In this document: positions 1 through 12,052 of the stretch, one piece after another
Layout of the letters: the number at the start of each line of letters is the position of its first letter
How positions within the stretch are numbered: position 1 is the stretch's first letter
From: Spinacia oleracea
Taxonomy: Eukaryota; Streptophyta; Magnoliopsida; Caryophyllales; Amaranthaceae
Direction: 5' to 3'
NCBI RefSeq assembly: GCF_020520425.1
Contig: NC_079491.1
Coordinates: 806,001-870,000, forward strand
Length of the DNA stretch: 64,000 bases
The notes under the pieces: generated by a model
The model's input: only the letters and a program-made list of their open reading frames with translations
Told to the model about the DNA's origin: nothing
Databases searched by the model: none
Made by a program: the position numbers and the translations under genes

Positions 1-1119
1 TGATCAACTTCACTCTTTGTCATGAATGCAAATCTTGGCTCTCTCTGCCGTTTCTGATTTGTCTTTTTAGCCTTTGTCGATCTTTTTTTTAAAGACACCC
101 CCAAAAAATTATAAATTAATTTCATTAATCAATAAATTAATCAAACTATGTTTATCATATGGTTTAGATTAATAAACTATATGCACATTAAAGCAAAGAG
201 CAATATGCACTGAATCATTACAGATTTAGTACCAACAAATCAAATAAGATCGAAATCAGAGTATTAAAATAAACTAAAGAACTTTTTTAGAAAAAGAACC
301 CTTTTTTCTATGAATTTTTATCACAAATCATAAAAATAAAAACTACCCATTTCCCCTTTCACACTCTTCTCAAATGGGTTTGTCTCAAAACTCCAAAAAA
401 AAAAAACTTACATTTTCAAATAAATTGAAATCAGAGTATAAAGAATAAAATAAAAAACTTTAAAAAGACTCTTTTTTTCTATGAATTTTCATCACAAATC
501 ATAAAAATAAAAACTACCCATTTCCCCTTTCACACTCTTTTCAAATGGGTTTGTCTCAAAACTCCAAAAAGAAAAAAAAAACTTACATTTTCTTAGCCTT
601 TTGTTCTTCATCATCATCTTCATCAACTTCTTGTTGGTGTTCGTCATTGGATGCAGAGGAAATAGAGGAAGAGTTTGGAGTTGTCGGGATATTAATATTA
701 TTACTATTAGTAGTAGTATTAAGAATTTCAGATAATTCAGGGTTAACAATAATGGAAGAAGAAGTTGGAGGAGGTGGGGTGGGATCAGGTGCAAGAGGGT
801 CCATGGTAGTAGGGAAGTCTTCAGTAAATGTGCTCCCACCATAACTATTCATCATAATCATATCAAATAAAGAAGGGTTGATATGATGAATCATATCTTG
901 CATACCTAACAACTCCATAAATCCTGTTGTAGCAGATGATGATGTTGTTGTTGTTGAGGATGATGAACAACTGATTTTCTGATCAAAAACTTGGGAATCA
1001 AAACAATTTGAATTTGCTAATGATTTTGTTGTTGATGATATTGATTTTGGTTTTGATGATGGATGATTACTATTACTATTAATCAAAGTTTCCATCTTCA
1101 CTGGATTTTTCATCTCCAT
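1..1119 (-). CDS. WRKY23: WRKY group IIc transcription factor, WRKY23-like (5' part; runs off left edge)
   Basis: Exon 1 runs from the ATG at 1119 down to 587 (177 codons plus 2 nt); exon 2 begins at 81 and leaves the window at 1. Donor GTAAG lies at 586-582 and acceptor AG at 83-82; the phase joins cleanly. Exon 1 has a Ser/Asn/Thr-rich N-terminus, the motif GFMELLGMQD (about residues 66-75), a Pro-rich stretch, then NSSSISSASNDEHQQE and an acidic run. Exon 2 reads KAKKTNQKRQREPRFAFMTK then SEVD, the basic lead-in that in group IIc WRKYs sits just before WRKYGQK. The WRKY domain and zinc finger lie outside the window. These motifs resemble Arabidopsis WRKY23, a nuclear W-box-binding regulator linked to auxin and root development; WRKY48/68/71 are the alternatives. 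The start is the first in-frame ATG after a pyrimidine-rich leader. Confidence 0.88.
242..593 (-). repeat. Tandem duplication (2 x about 175 bp) in WRKY intron 1, including the 5' splice site
   Basis: Two adjacent copies, about 242-417 and 418-593, share the block around CACAAATCATAAAAATAAAA and both end in CTTACATTTTC. On the minus strand that end is GAAAATGTAAG, the exon 1/intron 1 boundary. The copy next to the exon is the real donor (586); the other is a second, intronic donor at 411. The copies differ by a few substitutions and A/T-run lengths, so the duplication is fairly recent. Confidence 0.9.
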
Positions 1120-1376
1120 TTTTTGTTTTTTTGTTTTTTTTACCTAAAAGGATTCTCTCTCTAGCTTAGAGATGAAAATGAAAGAGAATGGAGGAGAGAG
1201 AAGCTAGGGAGTGAGAGTTTTTGGAGTGAAAAAAAGGAAGTGAGAATGAGTACAAAAATAAATCCAATTTTTATTAATATAGTACTACTCTAGTAGGAAT
1301 TGTAGTAGGTTTTTTTATTTATTAGTATTGGCTATAATTGGTGCTAGGTTTGAAGGACTACTACTCTACTAGCTAG

Positions 1377-1740
1377 CTATTAATTTAATGATATTTTTAA
1401 AATGTATGGTTTGAAAAGATCAAGTTTGAAATACTCCCTTCGTTTCACAATAATTGTTACGGAATATATTTAAAAAAATTTAACTATTTATATTGGCGGT
1501 AGCTTTTACAAACATACGGAGTAAATAAAAATAAAAGTTATCATGCAAAATGTTTTAACTATTAATTTAATGATATTTTTAAAAGTGTATGGTTTGAAAA
1601 GATCAAGTTTGAAATACTCCCTTCGTTTCACAATAACTGATACGGAATATATTTAAACTTTTTAACTATTTATATTAACTGTAGCTTTTACAAACATACG
1701 GAGTAAATAAAAATAAAAGTTATCATGCGAAATGTTTTAT
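1377..1740. repeat. Tandem duplication (2 x 182 bp) containing a short Stowaway-like piece
   Basis: CTATTAATTTAATGATATTT starts at 1377 and again at 1559. Each copy holds a miniature segment beginning TACTCCCTTCGTTTCACAAT and ending ATACGGAGTA, resembling a shortened Stowaway (Tc1/mariner) element. It lies upstream of the WRKY gene's leader, so it may affect the promoter. No gene is seen in 1120-2757. Confidence 0.85.
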
Positions 1741-1950
1741 ATACGGAGTATGTGGGTATTAAGGTTACTCTCATAATGTAAATTCTTTTATGATATTTAC
1801 CACGGAGTAATATTATTTTTTATATATTAATGGTCCAATTAGTGTATTGACATATGCGCAAAGGTTAATTAACTATATCATTGAATTGGTCGGAGGAAGT
1901 ATGTACTACTTAAGGACTTGGATCATTTACAACTATTCTCTAATTCTCTT

Positions 1951-2046
1951 GGTGCAAATGAGTCAAAAGGAAGATATAAATTACAAATAGAGGAGGGTGG
2001 TGCAAATGAGTCAAAAGGAAGATATAAATTACAAATAGAGGAGGGA
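1951..2046. repeat. Tandem duplication (2 x 48 bp)
   Basis: GGTGCAAATGAGTCAAAAGG starts at 1951 and 1999, and the copies are virtually identical. The sequence just to the right (2046-2110), read on the minus strand, looks like the tRNA-like head of a decayed SINE (AGTGGGTAAG as box A, GCGCTTGAATCT as box B), so the duplication may sit in a SINE body. Confidence 0.8.
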
Positions 2047-2757
2047 GATTCAAGCGCGTAACCTACCGTGCATAAGATATCAGTCTTACCCACTAGATCA
2101 AAACCTCATTATTCTCATTTCGCCATATTATAGTAACCGATGTGGTTTGTTTATAATAAGTTGAAAACCTTTACTTTTTGTATCCATATACTCCGACTCC
2201 ATATAAAACTGCGCTGATGGAAGTTGATTAATTCAAATAATAATTTTCCTTCTTCTAAAAAAAAAAAATAAATAAATAAAAGAGAGAGAGAGAGAATCTA
2301 ACATTTTTTAAAGTTAATCTGTTGGAAAGAAGTGAAATTCTTGTTTGAATTATTCATTTGTCGTTACCATTCAAACAAATTATAGAAATTCTTTAATTAC
2401 ATTTTAGTACTCTGTATACATTATTCTTAAATTTGGAATACTTTCACTATTTCATACTGTCCTGGTTGGTAATGTAAAAAGAGTTTGGTCGAAAAATGAT
2501 GCTGCCAAGGTCGCCGTTTTTATACTGTTTAAGCTTTGACCACTCCACAAAAAACAAAAAAAAAAAAAACAAAACATTTATCTTTTTATTATATAGGATA
2601 ATTATCGTACGTGTGATTGTGTGAATGGGAAATTGCATTTATTTGGCAATTGGCATGGCATGAATAATGAAGAAGCTTCGTTCGTGTGCATGTCAATGTA
2701 AATCCTCCAAATAATTGTGTAATATTTGCTTTTCAAATTTCAAAATTTTAGAAAGCG

Positions 2758-3841
2758 AGAGCAACAATAAGGGGAGACTCTTATTTAGGGGCTCTTTTAC
2801 TCTCTTTCTTATGCCACCTAAGCATCAACTCCAAATAAGAGCCCCCTTCCAAAAATTATAGAAATCGGCTAACTCTTAACACTACCTCTTATTCTCTCTT
2901 ACCCTATTATTTTATTTTATTTCCATGCAAAAATGTTGACATGGCACTAGCTCTTATTTATTGGAGCTAGCTCTTATTTCAGAATTTTTACTTACAAACT
3001 CTAATTAAGAGTCTCCCATTTCTCACCTAAGAGCTAGCTCTTAATTTTTCTCTCTCCTTAAGAGACACCTAAGAGTAGGAATGGCAATGGGTAGGGTCTG
3101 GGTAGGGTCTAGCAATACCCAGACCCGGACCCTAATTTTTTGACCTATACCCATACCCTACCCTTACCCTATAGGGTCTAGAATTACAAGACCCTTACCC
3201 GGACCCTATGGGTCCAGTAGGGTATGGGTAGGGTCTAGGGTCTGGAGCGGGTTCGTATTGCCTAATTTTTCTTTAACTTTTTTCAATTTTTTTTATATCC
3301 AGCCATATGTAATGCACAAAAAAAAATACAAGACAAACGATTAATTTGACATTTTAAAACAAATAAATCCTAGTGCCCCAAATCATCCTTGTATTTCCTT
3401 AAACATATTACAATTTAATGTACCAAGGTCACGAATTAAAAAAAACTCAGGTTCTCAAGTACACAATGTCAATGTTAGAGGTTTTTTTTGACTAGTGAGT
3501 GGTAGTGTTGGATGGTTGTTAGAGGAGTAAATGTGATTTTGTGGATTGCCTTAAGATTTTGTGTTATTTTTATAATTCTTTAATGAAATTTGAGCGGATT
3601 TAGTTTAGGGTCCGGGTAGGGTATGGATCTTAAGGGTCTATGGGTAGGGTAAGGGTCTGAAAAAGTTGGACCCTTACCCTACCCTATTCGATACATCATA
3701 TACTCATACCCTACCCTTACCCTATAGGGTCTAGAAAATTTAGACCCATACCCTAATTTTAGGGTAGGGTCTGACAGGGTCAGGGTAGGGTCCTGGACCC
3801 GTTGCCATCTCTACCTAAGAGCCTCCCCTTATTCATGCTCT
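2758..3841. mobile_element. TIR miniature transposon, interrupted by a hAT element
   Basis: The left end AGAGCAACAATAAGGGGAG and the reverse complement of the right end, AGAGCATGAATAAGGGGAG, match over about 28 bp. The body repeats CTCTTA/TAAGAG words. Without the nested hAT (3076-3813) it would be about 340 bp. No convincing target-site duplication was found, so the superfamily is unassigned. No coding content. Confidence 0.65.
3076..3813. mobile_element. Non-autonomous hAT element with 8-bp TSD
   Basis: The ends are TAGGAATGGCAATGGGTAGG and, reverse-complemented from the right, TAGAGATGGCAACGGGTCC. It is flanked by a perfect 8-bp duplication CCTAAGAG (3068-3075 and 3814-3821), the hAT signature. 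The subterminal regions are packed with GGGTAGGGTC and GACCCTACCC words. The AT-rich centre has no transposase. It lies inside the miniature element 2758-3841 and is therefore younger. Confidence 0.88.
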
Positions 3842-6499
3842 GATTGTGCTCTTAGTTTTGATTTTTTTTTCCCCTTTTGCTACTTATAACTAGTAATTAA
3901 CTATATTCTTTGGTTATGATATATGTAATAATTTGGTTAATTACATAACACTACGCTAATTACATACTCTGTAATATGTTTGTTTTTTAAAGTCTAAGAT
4001 CGGCGCTTTTACATGTATCATAAGAAGGAATTTAGGATAGATTCTAGTATCACTACAAAAAAAGGGTACATATTTAGACGGAATAGTTGCGACAGTGTGA
4101 CAAAGGGTCGCAACGAGTTTTGGGGGCGCGGATATAAATTTTCAAATTGCGACGGTTTAAACAGTCGAAACATATTTCGACGGTCTATAGCGTCGCTATT
4201 AGCCAAAAAAAGACACGTGATACCCCACGTGTTTGTAAGCCCGCAAAACCAATTACACATTCAGGCTAAAAAGGATCCCGCCTATTCTCCTAAATTTTTT
4301 GCTGAATCGCGCTTTACACTCACCTCATCTCCCACGTTTCCCTCAACCTCCTCACTGACCTAGCTCCAAACCCTAACCTCCTCCCGATGAATCCGTCTTC
4401 ACGCCTCTTCACCTTCAGCACCATTAACGAATTCCTTGGATTTCTTTTTCAACCTGTACGTTAGAACAATCAAATCCCTCAATTCTCTCAGTTCAGCCCA
4501 CTTTCTCTCACTCTCATTCTATATATTCATGGAAAATCCCAATTGAATTCAAAATTTTCCCAACAAACTCAAGTTAAATTCGCTGCTTTCTCTGGAGTTT
4601 TTATTGGAGAGCATCCTCTGGTTTATGATTTGCTGCTTCCTTGGTGTATCGGATAAATTCGCTCTAGTAACTCGATCTTCCAGGTTAGGTTTTTGTCTTT
4701 TTTTTTTTACTTCTGTTGCCGAAAATGTATGATTTATTGTTAATTTGAGAGCTTCTTGATTGTCTAAATTATACTAGCTCCATGATCAGATGAACTTTAT
4801 ATTTCCCCATTTGCTTGTTCTTTGGGTGACTCCCGGGGAAAGGAGGCTTTGCATAGTAAATTTTGAGATTTTTTCTTGATTGCAGGATGATTTAACTTAA
4901 TCTTGGGGTGGGGAATTGCTTTGATTCCATCTCATATGATAAACCTGCCTTGTTCAAAAAATTTTAGACTCGTATTTTTCAATACTTAGCAGCTTTCTTT
5001 CACACCTTTGCTCCTTTTTTCTTTAACGTTTTTTGCAAGTGTGACTTCTGGGATGCTCTTGTGTTATTTAAATGTCTAAACTCAATAACTTCATAAGCTT
5101 CTAAGATTTCCTTAATGAAAACTCATCTGTAATTAGGGAAAATTTGGAAATAATGAGTTTCTCTTGTGATATAAACTCGTTTACTGATTTCTTGCTAAAA
5201 GAGTTGGGTTTAAATTAGGACGGAAGTATATCAAGTGAAGAGACTGCTTACCTCCAGTGTTGTTGTGCCGTTGATAGCTTCTCCTTTGATGTAAAACAAT
5301 CCTGCGAATAATTTATCTGGAGCAAGTTGCTTAACTTAGTGGCAGCATCCTTGTGAACATATATTTCTTTTATTGATGATAAAGGTTATTTATTTATGCA
5401 TAGGTTCGGCCCACATATATGGCTTCAATGATTTCCTTATAATGATGAGCTAACAAAAGTCCTTAGTTTGAAATTCATCATTTCAGAATGATAGACCACA
5501 TTTTATTTTGGTAATCAAAGCCTGGTAACTTTGTCCATTAATTTGTCAAAAAATGTATTGAGTTATAATGTGAAGAACCTGCTGGTAGATCAGTTTCTTA
5601 TGATTATCATTTGGTTAGTTTTACTATGGTTTGGTAGTAATTAATGGTCAAAATCTGAGAGATTTAACCACGAATTTGGAGTATTTTGAAAAGGAGGTGT
5701 ATTTCAGTTCATTCCTTGAACTAAGTAATCCTGCCTTACGTGGTAATCTTTGTCGTTTTGGAATTATTCATATTCTTTTTTTCGTACTCATAGATGGTGA
5801 ATGGAAATTCTCGAAGGATTTAACTTGCAAATTAAACTTCTTATTTGATTATACGGGTTAGGATAAAAGTCAATTAATTATAATAATATCCACTTGTGCA
5901 AAATATCAAATTAGCGTTTGAGTTGCACTGTTCCTGATCTAACTTGCCAATTTCCATTTTAACAAATACACAAATATGGTTAATTACGTTTAAACTATTT
6001 CATTATCATTACATCAGAACTATTCGTGAAGCTCTTGCCTAGGCTGCAGTAAAGGTTGATTCAACCTTAATCTTGTAATTGCTAAAATATTATTCTCAAA
6101 ATTCTTTACCTAAAAGATAATGGACTGGCCACTACCAAAAGAATAAATTCTTTTACGTTATTTGAGAAGACTCTGAACTGTATTAAAAATGGTCGCGCTC
6201 AGTTGTAGTAATAAAAGTAAAGGTTGTTTTTCTCTGTGGTGTTTTCCTCAAAGTTAGTTTAGGTTTGAACTAGATAGAAGCCTTATTTTCAAGACCTACA
6301 TCCTGGTGATCATCTCATAATCCTTAACTTGGCACAACCACATCTCTCCGACTGGGTGATCTACTTAAATTTAACATTTGACTTGGGAGATGGAATTATA
6401 GCATATATCTAGAACAAAATTTTCTTGCAGAAGTCATAACTTGAAGTTTTCTCATTGGATTAAATGGTTGCTTGGATTAACTTTGGACTTAAGCGTTTA

Positions 6500-6602
6500 G
6501 GATTATTTACATATCATATCAGATGTGGTAGTATTTTACTACCAATTTCTTTGTATAGCTGAGTGTAGTACTACCACATCTGATATGATATGTAAATAAT
6601 CC
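6500..6602. repeat. Perfect 34-bp inverted repeat (hairpin), 35-nt loop
   Basis: Arm 6500-6533 (begins GGATTATTTACATATCATAT) is exactly complementary to 6569-6602. The hairpin sits inside the CACTA element. No target-site duplication and no longer element around it were found. Confidence 0.9.
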
Positions 6603-7535
6603 ACATATATTTCAGGTAGTTTTCTTATGTCTTATACTGTAATAATGTAATACCTATGTGCACTTGTATAAATATTTACTCAATGCAATACAATTTTGAC
6701 CAAGTGACACTTTCCTACAACATCCATCAGACAACCACTTGATTAGAGATGAAAGGCATCACCAGGAGTTCAGAAATGTATTTAATTCCAAGTTTTGCAA
6801 AGTATCCCATCTTTGACTTAGGTGGACTGTAGTTTTTTTTGTTGCATTTTGTTTTTGGTGGTTAGGTTGTTTGTGTTTAGGGCATAGAATGTTAGTGAGG
6901 AAGTGATGTCCTTTTTTAGCTTCAGGTTTTGTGAGATAAAGTTGTTGTGCTGCCCGTGTTTTCTTGCCATGAGCTGAGCTTCTGAAATTTGTCCGGCTCT
7001 GCAGTTTGGGAAGGAGAACGCCTATTTTTGTTGTTAATTTGTTGAAACGGTTGGGTTGTTTGATGTCTGTTATGCTGGTGGTATTGAATTGCTAATGATT
7101 GCTGCTGTGAATATTGTTCTTCTGATCTGCTTCTTCTTTGATCTGATTTTCTGTTTGGTTCTGTTCTGCTTAATCTTCTGCCAGTATGCCGTTCTGCGTG
7201 TTTTATGTTGTTTTTGTCTTTGATGACTTAGCTTGACTGTAGTTTTTTTTTTGTTGCATTTTGTTTTTGGTGGTTAGGTTGTTTGTTCTTGTTGGGTCGT
7301 TGGTGTACTTGTTAGTTTTGTAATCTGATTCTTGTACAGGAAGGGATGTCTTTCTTATAATTGTTCTTTGATTGATTATAGGCTTATAGCTCCTCCTTGC
7401 TATGGGAAGGTAAATACAAGAGCGCCTAGTCATTTAGTGATGATAAACTTAAAATGGGGCATACTTTTCAACCTTATTTGGTTTGTTGCATTTCAGTTGC
7501 TATAGGTGATAAGTAGATAAGAACTTAAAAACACG

Positions 7536-7712
7536 AATATTGTGGCACATGTGATATGTGCCACGAGATCACTAAGTAATATCGTTGAATTGCATTACTT
7601 TTTACAATATTGTGGCACATTTGATATGTGCCACGAGATCACTAAGTAATATCGTTGATTTGCATTACTTTTTACAATATGTGCCACGAGGTCACTAAGT
7701 AATATCATTATT
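7536..7712. repeat. Tandem repeat, 70-bp unit, about 2.5 copies
   Basis: AATATTGTGGCACAT starts at 7536 and 7606; a third copy beginning near 7676 lacks its left part. The unit contains GTGGCACATNTGATATGTGCCAC, itself nearly palindromic. It lies within the CACTA interior. Confidence 0.85.
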
Positions 7713-10661
7713 CAAGCACTTTCTAATCAATTGGCAAAAGATTGAAGTTAAATGCAGATTTTTGCAAGGGTGCCCAAGTAACAAAATGTATACCATCGTT
7801 CATACCTTCCATAGTGCAAAACATAGCCTCTTACGAGAAAGTTTTGATCCGTTCTTATTATTTCTGATCAAATTAGTTCTGATCAGTTCTGTTCAGATCA
7901 GTTTTGTTCTGATCAGTTCTTCCTAGGTTTGGGTTTTGTACGGTTTTTCTTATCTTCGTCTCGAATAACCATCATTTGCAATGCTGGAATTATTGTTTGG
8001 TTCCGCTCTTTCTATGCTTCTTTTGACAGGATCAAAACCGTCGATTATTTCTTATCAGTTCTGATTATTTCTGGTCATATGATGATCTGTTCTGTTATGA
8101 TCAGTTCTGCCTAGATTTGGGTTTTGTCCAGTTTTATTGTTTGGTTCTTCTCTTTCGATGCTTCTTTTGACAAGATCATTGGGTGGTTGTGAGGAAACTC
8201 CATTGTTTTTCGAGTTGATTGTAGTTATGCCCTTCTGTTCACATGCTTCAATTTGAGTGTGCTCTTGAGGTCCTTCTTTACTGTCAGTACTTGCCTGTCT
8301 TTTATTACCAATACCCTCCTCTTTTAAGACATTACTACACGAACCTTGAACTGGGATGAAGGTGGAAGCTTATTGTGATTGTCTTGGAGTTCCTGTTCTT
8401 GTTCTTGAATGTGAGACATGTCAAGTTCTCTTGTATTATGGATTTGGCTGAATTCCTTGGAGTCCTGCCACCAGTATTTAATCATATTTTCTGCATTTTT
8501 TTATTCTTTAGAATGGAAGATATAAACAACATGAAAATTATAATACCTTGTGCTCAGGGCCTCAGGTGATCTTTCTCTAGTAGCCTTGGCATTTGTGGAT
8601 GGTGAGCCGCAAAGGGTGACGATGGCAATGGTGATGAGGGAATCAACAACAACTAGAATGAAAATTTTGTTGCCTTAATATATATACCTCTAACTCTTTA
8701 AAAGCAAGGACTCGCTTGTTACTATTCACGAGCAATAGTACTTTGTCTGTTTCGCCCTTTTTTTCCTTCTTTCGTTTTTCTTAGTAGCAGTGTTGGTACG
8801 TTTTTGCCCTTATATTTCTATTGCCTTGCCCAGAGGAGAGAGAAACCTCAACATTTTCCTATGATTTCCTCCCTTTTTCTTCTCCCTTTCTCTTTCTCTA
8901 TGAATGTCGGTGCTCTCACTCTTCATTTTCTTCGATCTCTCCTCTTCATTTTCTCTATGATGTTTTGGATGTTTTTCCTTTTATTTGTTTAATTCTTACT
9001 TCATGTCTTCATGTACCTAGAAAGTTGTTGTGCTTGACAGAATATTGTGTATTTGAATTGATGTGAAAGGGTCGATTTCACTTCATAGGTTCTCTTTTTC
9101 TCTTTTTCTAAGCGAGTAGATTGCTACTGCTGCTATTGCTATTGCTCCCTTGGTCTGATTTTTCCTTATTATGAAGTCCGAACCCTCTTAAATTGTGATT
9201 GTGTGTGCATGGCTAGCTGGTTCAAATATCTTGTATGCTGCATGTTTCCTGTGCTTTGGGATGTAGTTTAAGTTTCTGGACTCACGGTTTTCTGGGAGGA
9301 GTTTGTGTTGTACTGCTGAGTATGCTGGGCTGGTTTCATTTCGCGAATAATGTTATTTCCAATTGAGGTAGGTCATTGTATTTTCATTTGCGAATATTGA
9401 TGTGACTCATGTTTAGAAACAATTTCACATACTGCATTAGAGATACTAATAGCATACTGCAGTTTTTCTTAAGAGAACGATACATAACTACAGCTAGTCT
9501 GCTAGTATTTTTTACGGTGATTCATCATTCTAAGGTGATATAGCTCGATAGTCTTTTTTTTGGCAACCATCTCAGCTAGTGTGCCATGAAACTCAGCTAG
9601 TCTGCCATGACTGTGGTAGGCCAAGAATTCTGCTGTCTTGTGGTAGGCCAAGCTTGCAGATGTCTTCTAGTCCACTGTTGTGACATGTAGGCCAAGCTTT
9701 GTAGATGTCTTCTAGTCCATTGATGTCTTACATTTGTAGTTGGATGCATAACTTGATAAGAGCTCCTGAACATGTGTAAGTAAATTATCAATCATTAGCC
9801 ACAAGCTCACATGCCACAGCTTTCCAAGACTGATCAATAATTAGTCACATTATCTAATTGTATTTTAGAATTAAGAAGCAGAGGAAAAAAATGTGGCCAG
9901 TTGCAGCAAGCAAGAATCTGTTGCAATATATCAGCACCCAACCAGTAGACTACTGATTATTAGATTATGATTAGTACTTTAGTAGTGACTGAATTGAGTA
10001 GTAATTGAATTGTTATTGAGGTGTTGTTTAGGGATTCATGAGATTGGTAGTCCGTAGTTGCTTACTTCTATATGCTTGTAGCTTAGAGTGGTTACTTGTT
10101 TGAGCTGCTGATTTTATTATCAGGATTTCTTCCAAATCCAGAACTTGAGACTTCTGTTCTATCTGTGTGGTATTGTTATCGTTCTGTGTTCTCTATCAAC
10201 TGATTAAAATGTGATTCTTTGTTACCTTTCTTTATGGAATTATTACTAAGGTAAACAACTAATCATGATTCTTTAACATTGTTCTTGACCTTGTTGTTAA
10301 TTTTCCCTTGATTTTATGGAATGTTCATCATACTCAATTCATATATATTTGACATAAATTTTCTTTGCAGATTATTGATGATTCAAGTGGTAATAGTAAA
10401 TGTAGATCAAGAGATGAACAAGTTATCTTGAAGCTAAGCTAGCATAAGGATAGGTTTACTTGTTCGTAACCTTGTTTTTATTTAGTTTTGGACTATCTTG
10501 TAGAAAAAATGATAATGCTAGTTAAAAAGTTATTTTTGTTTTAAAACTATCGCTTTTATTCCAGTTTGACTAGACTCTGCGAATTAATTTAATGTATAGA
10601 TGATTTTTATCACTTTTTCTAAATTAACTACTTAAGTATATATATGAATCATAGCATGATG

Positions 10662-10709
<48 letters not shown>

Positions 10710-10811
10710 CTTTAAGATAGTACGTGTACGTACGTAGTACGTTAATATTTGTATTTGATTATGATTTATTATCTATGGTCGATATATTTTTTTTATAGAT
10801 AATTCATGAAA

Positions 10812-10891
<80 letters not shown>
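10662..10891. repeat. (TA)n microsatellites
   Basis: Long pure TA runs occur at about 10662-10705, 10817-10844 and 10851-10891, near the right end of the CACTA element. Confidence 0.95.
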
Positions 10892-10892
<1 letters not shown>

Positions 10893-10895
<3 letters not shown>

Positions 10896-11366
10896 AAAAA
10901 TATGATGCAAATTGTGACGCTCCAAAGTCTCTAAATTATTACGTATATATGAAAAATAATATGATGCAAATTGTGACGCTTCAAAGGGTCTAAATTATTT
11001 TGGAGGGAATGGAGAGACCTCGCACGAAAGTAAACATATAGTGACTCTAATAAGAGTCTATATATTTCGGGTGTCTAAAGCGTCTCTATATGGTTTATAG
11101 TGGCGGAAAAATGTGTCTATACGCGTGCAAATAGTGACGCTTTATATAGTCTAAATATTGCGACTCCCTATATAGTCACTATATCCCAATTAGCGACGGA
11201 GAAATACATCGCTGTTTTGCAAATTGTGACGCTCTAAAGCGTCGGTAAATAGCGGCAATGAAAATAGCGACCCTCTCCCAAAGCGTCGCTATGTGAAATA
11301 GCGACACTTTAGAGCGTCGCAATTTGTCCCAAAAAGCGTCACAATGTGCCGCGTTTTTTTGTAGTG
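10893..11366. repeat. CACTA right subterminal repeat zone
   Basis: Many direct and inverted copies of GTGACGCT, AAAGCGTCG and AGCGAC occur here. A larger repeat (ATATGATGCAAATTGTGACG) is at about 10899 and 10960. Such arrays normally bind the CACTA accessory transposase protein. Confidence 0.7.
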
Positions 11367-11535
11367 TATAAAACCGATATAACGGCCAGATTGATTATAT
11401 ATACATCCTAATAAGGTCATATCATCTTTATTCAATCTCCTTCTTTATTGTAAATATTAATTTGACTATAATATCTCATATCGGCCTAGTACTAGATTAT
11501 AGTAAAATTGTATCTAGTGTAATCCTTACTATATA

Positions 11536-11862
11536 CTCCCTCCGTCCCGGAATACTTGACCTGTTTTCCTTATAGGGCCGTCCCTTAATACTTGACCTGT
11601 TTCTAAAAATGGAAATATTCTAACAATATTATATTATTTCTCACTCCACTCCTATTAACCCACCTACCCCATACTCCATACAAAAAATAATTAAAAATTC
11701 AACCCCTACTCTCCCCAACCCCACCCCTTTACACATTTCCCACTAACTACATTAAAATAATACCCCACTATCAACTACTACCTATTAAATTAAATAAGTC
11801 AATTCAAGTCCCTTAAACTCTGTGCCGGTCAAACCGGGTCGAGTATTCCGGGACGGAGGGAG
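11536..11862. mobile_element. Stowaway MITE (Tc1/mariner)
   Basis: The ends CTCCCTCCGTCCCGGAATAC and, inverted, GGAGGGAG are flanked by TA. The reverse complement of the right end matches the left for about 28 bp. No coding content. Confidence 0.9.
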
Positions 11863-11877
11863 TATATCCATGAAATG

Positions 11878-12052
11878 CAGTGGCGGATCAAAAAATTGTA
11901 CTAAGTGGGGTCACTATTACAAAATTACTGAAAAATTAACTAAATTAGGTACTTTTTAATACAAATTAGTCTAAAATTAACTAAAATTATGTAATTTTTT
12001 TGGCCAAGTGGGGTCAAGTGACCCCACTCCTTACACACTAGATCCGCCAGTG
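11878..12052. mobile_element. hAT MITE, 175 bp, with 8-bp TSD
   Basis: The termini CAGTGGCGGATC and, inverted, CACTGGCGGATC are flanked by a perfect 8-bp duplication ATGAAATG (11870-11877, 12053-12060). Confidence 0.88.

Larger units (their letters stand above)
4051..11366. mobile_element. Large non-autonomous CACTA (En/Spm) element, 7.3 kb
   Basis: The ends are CACTACAAAAAAAGGG at 4051 and CACTACAAAAAAACGCG read inward from 11366, with a 3-bp duplication TAT on both sides (4048-4050, 11367-11369). Subterminal zones are rich in GCGTCGC/GCGACG words, as in CACTA transposase-binding regions. The 6.6 kb interior encodes no TNP2/TNPA-like protein. It looks like captured host non-coding sequence: a leader-like stretch near 4320-4500 with ATG at 4387, T-rich intron-like DNA, then an exon-like piece after TTTCTTTGCAG near 10370. 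Internal repeats include a 50-bp block at about 6826 and 7231, a related pair at about 7925 and 8105, many GATCAGTTCTG words at 7845-8110, and short repeats at 9590-9760. The 3-bp duplication is weak evidence in AT-rich DNA; the matching termini carry the call. Confidence 0.8.

Noticed and set aside
545-844. Plus-strand ORF with a Ser-rich and Gly-rich composition over WRKY exon 1
   Set aside because: It is the antisense reading of the WRKY exon.
4013-4363. 116-codon ORF across the left CACTA end
   Set aside because: It starts outside and runs through the subterminal repeats; no family resemblance.
10662-10891. (TA)n tracts as a functional origin or matrix site
   Set aside because: They are plain microsatellites in the CACTA right end; sequence alone gives no support for such a role.
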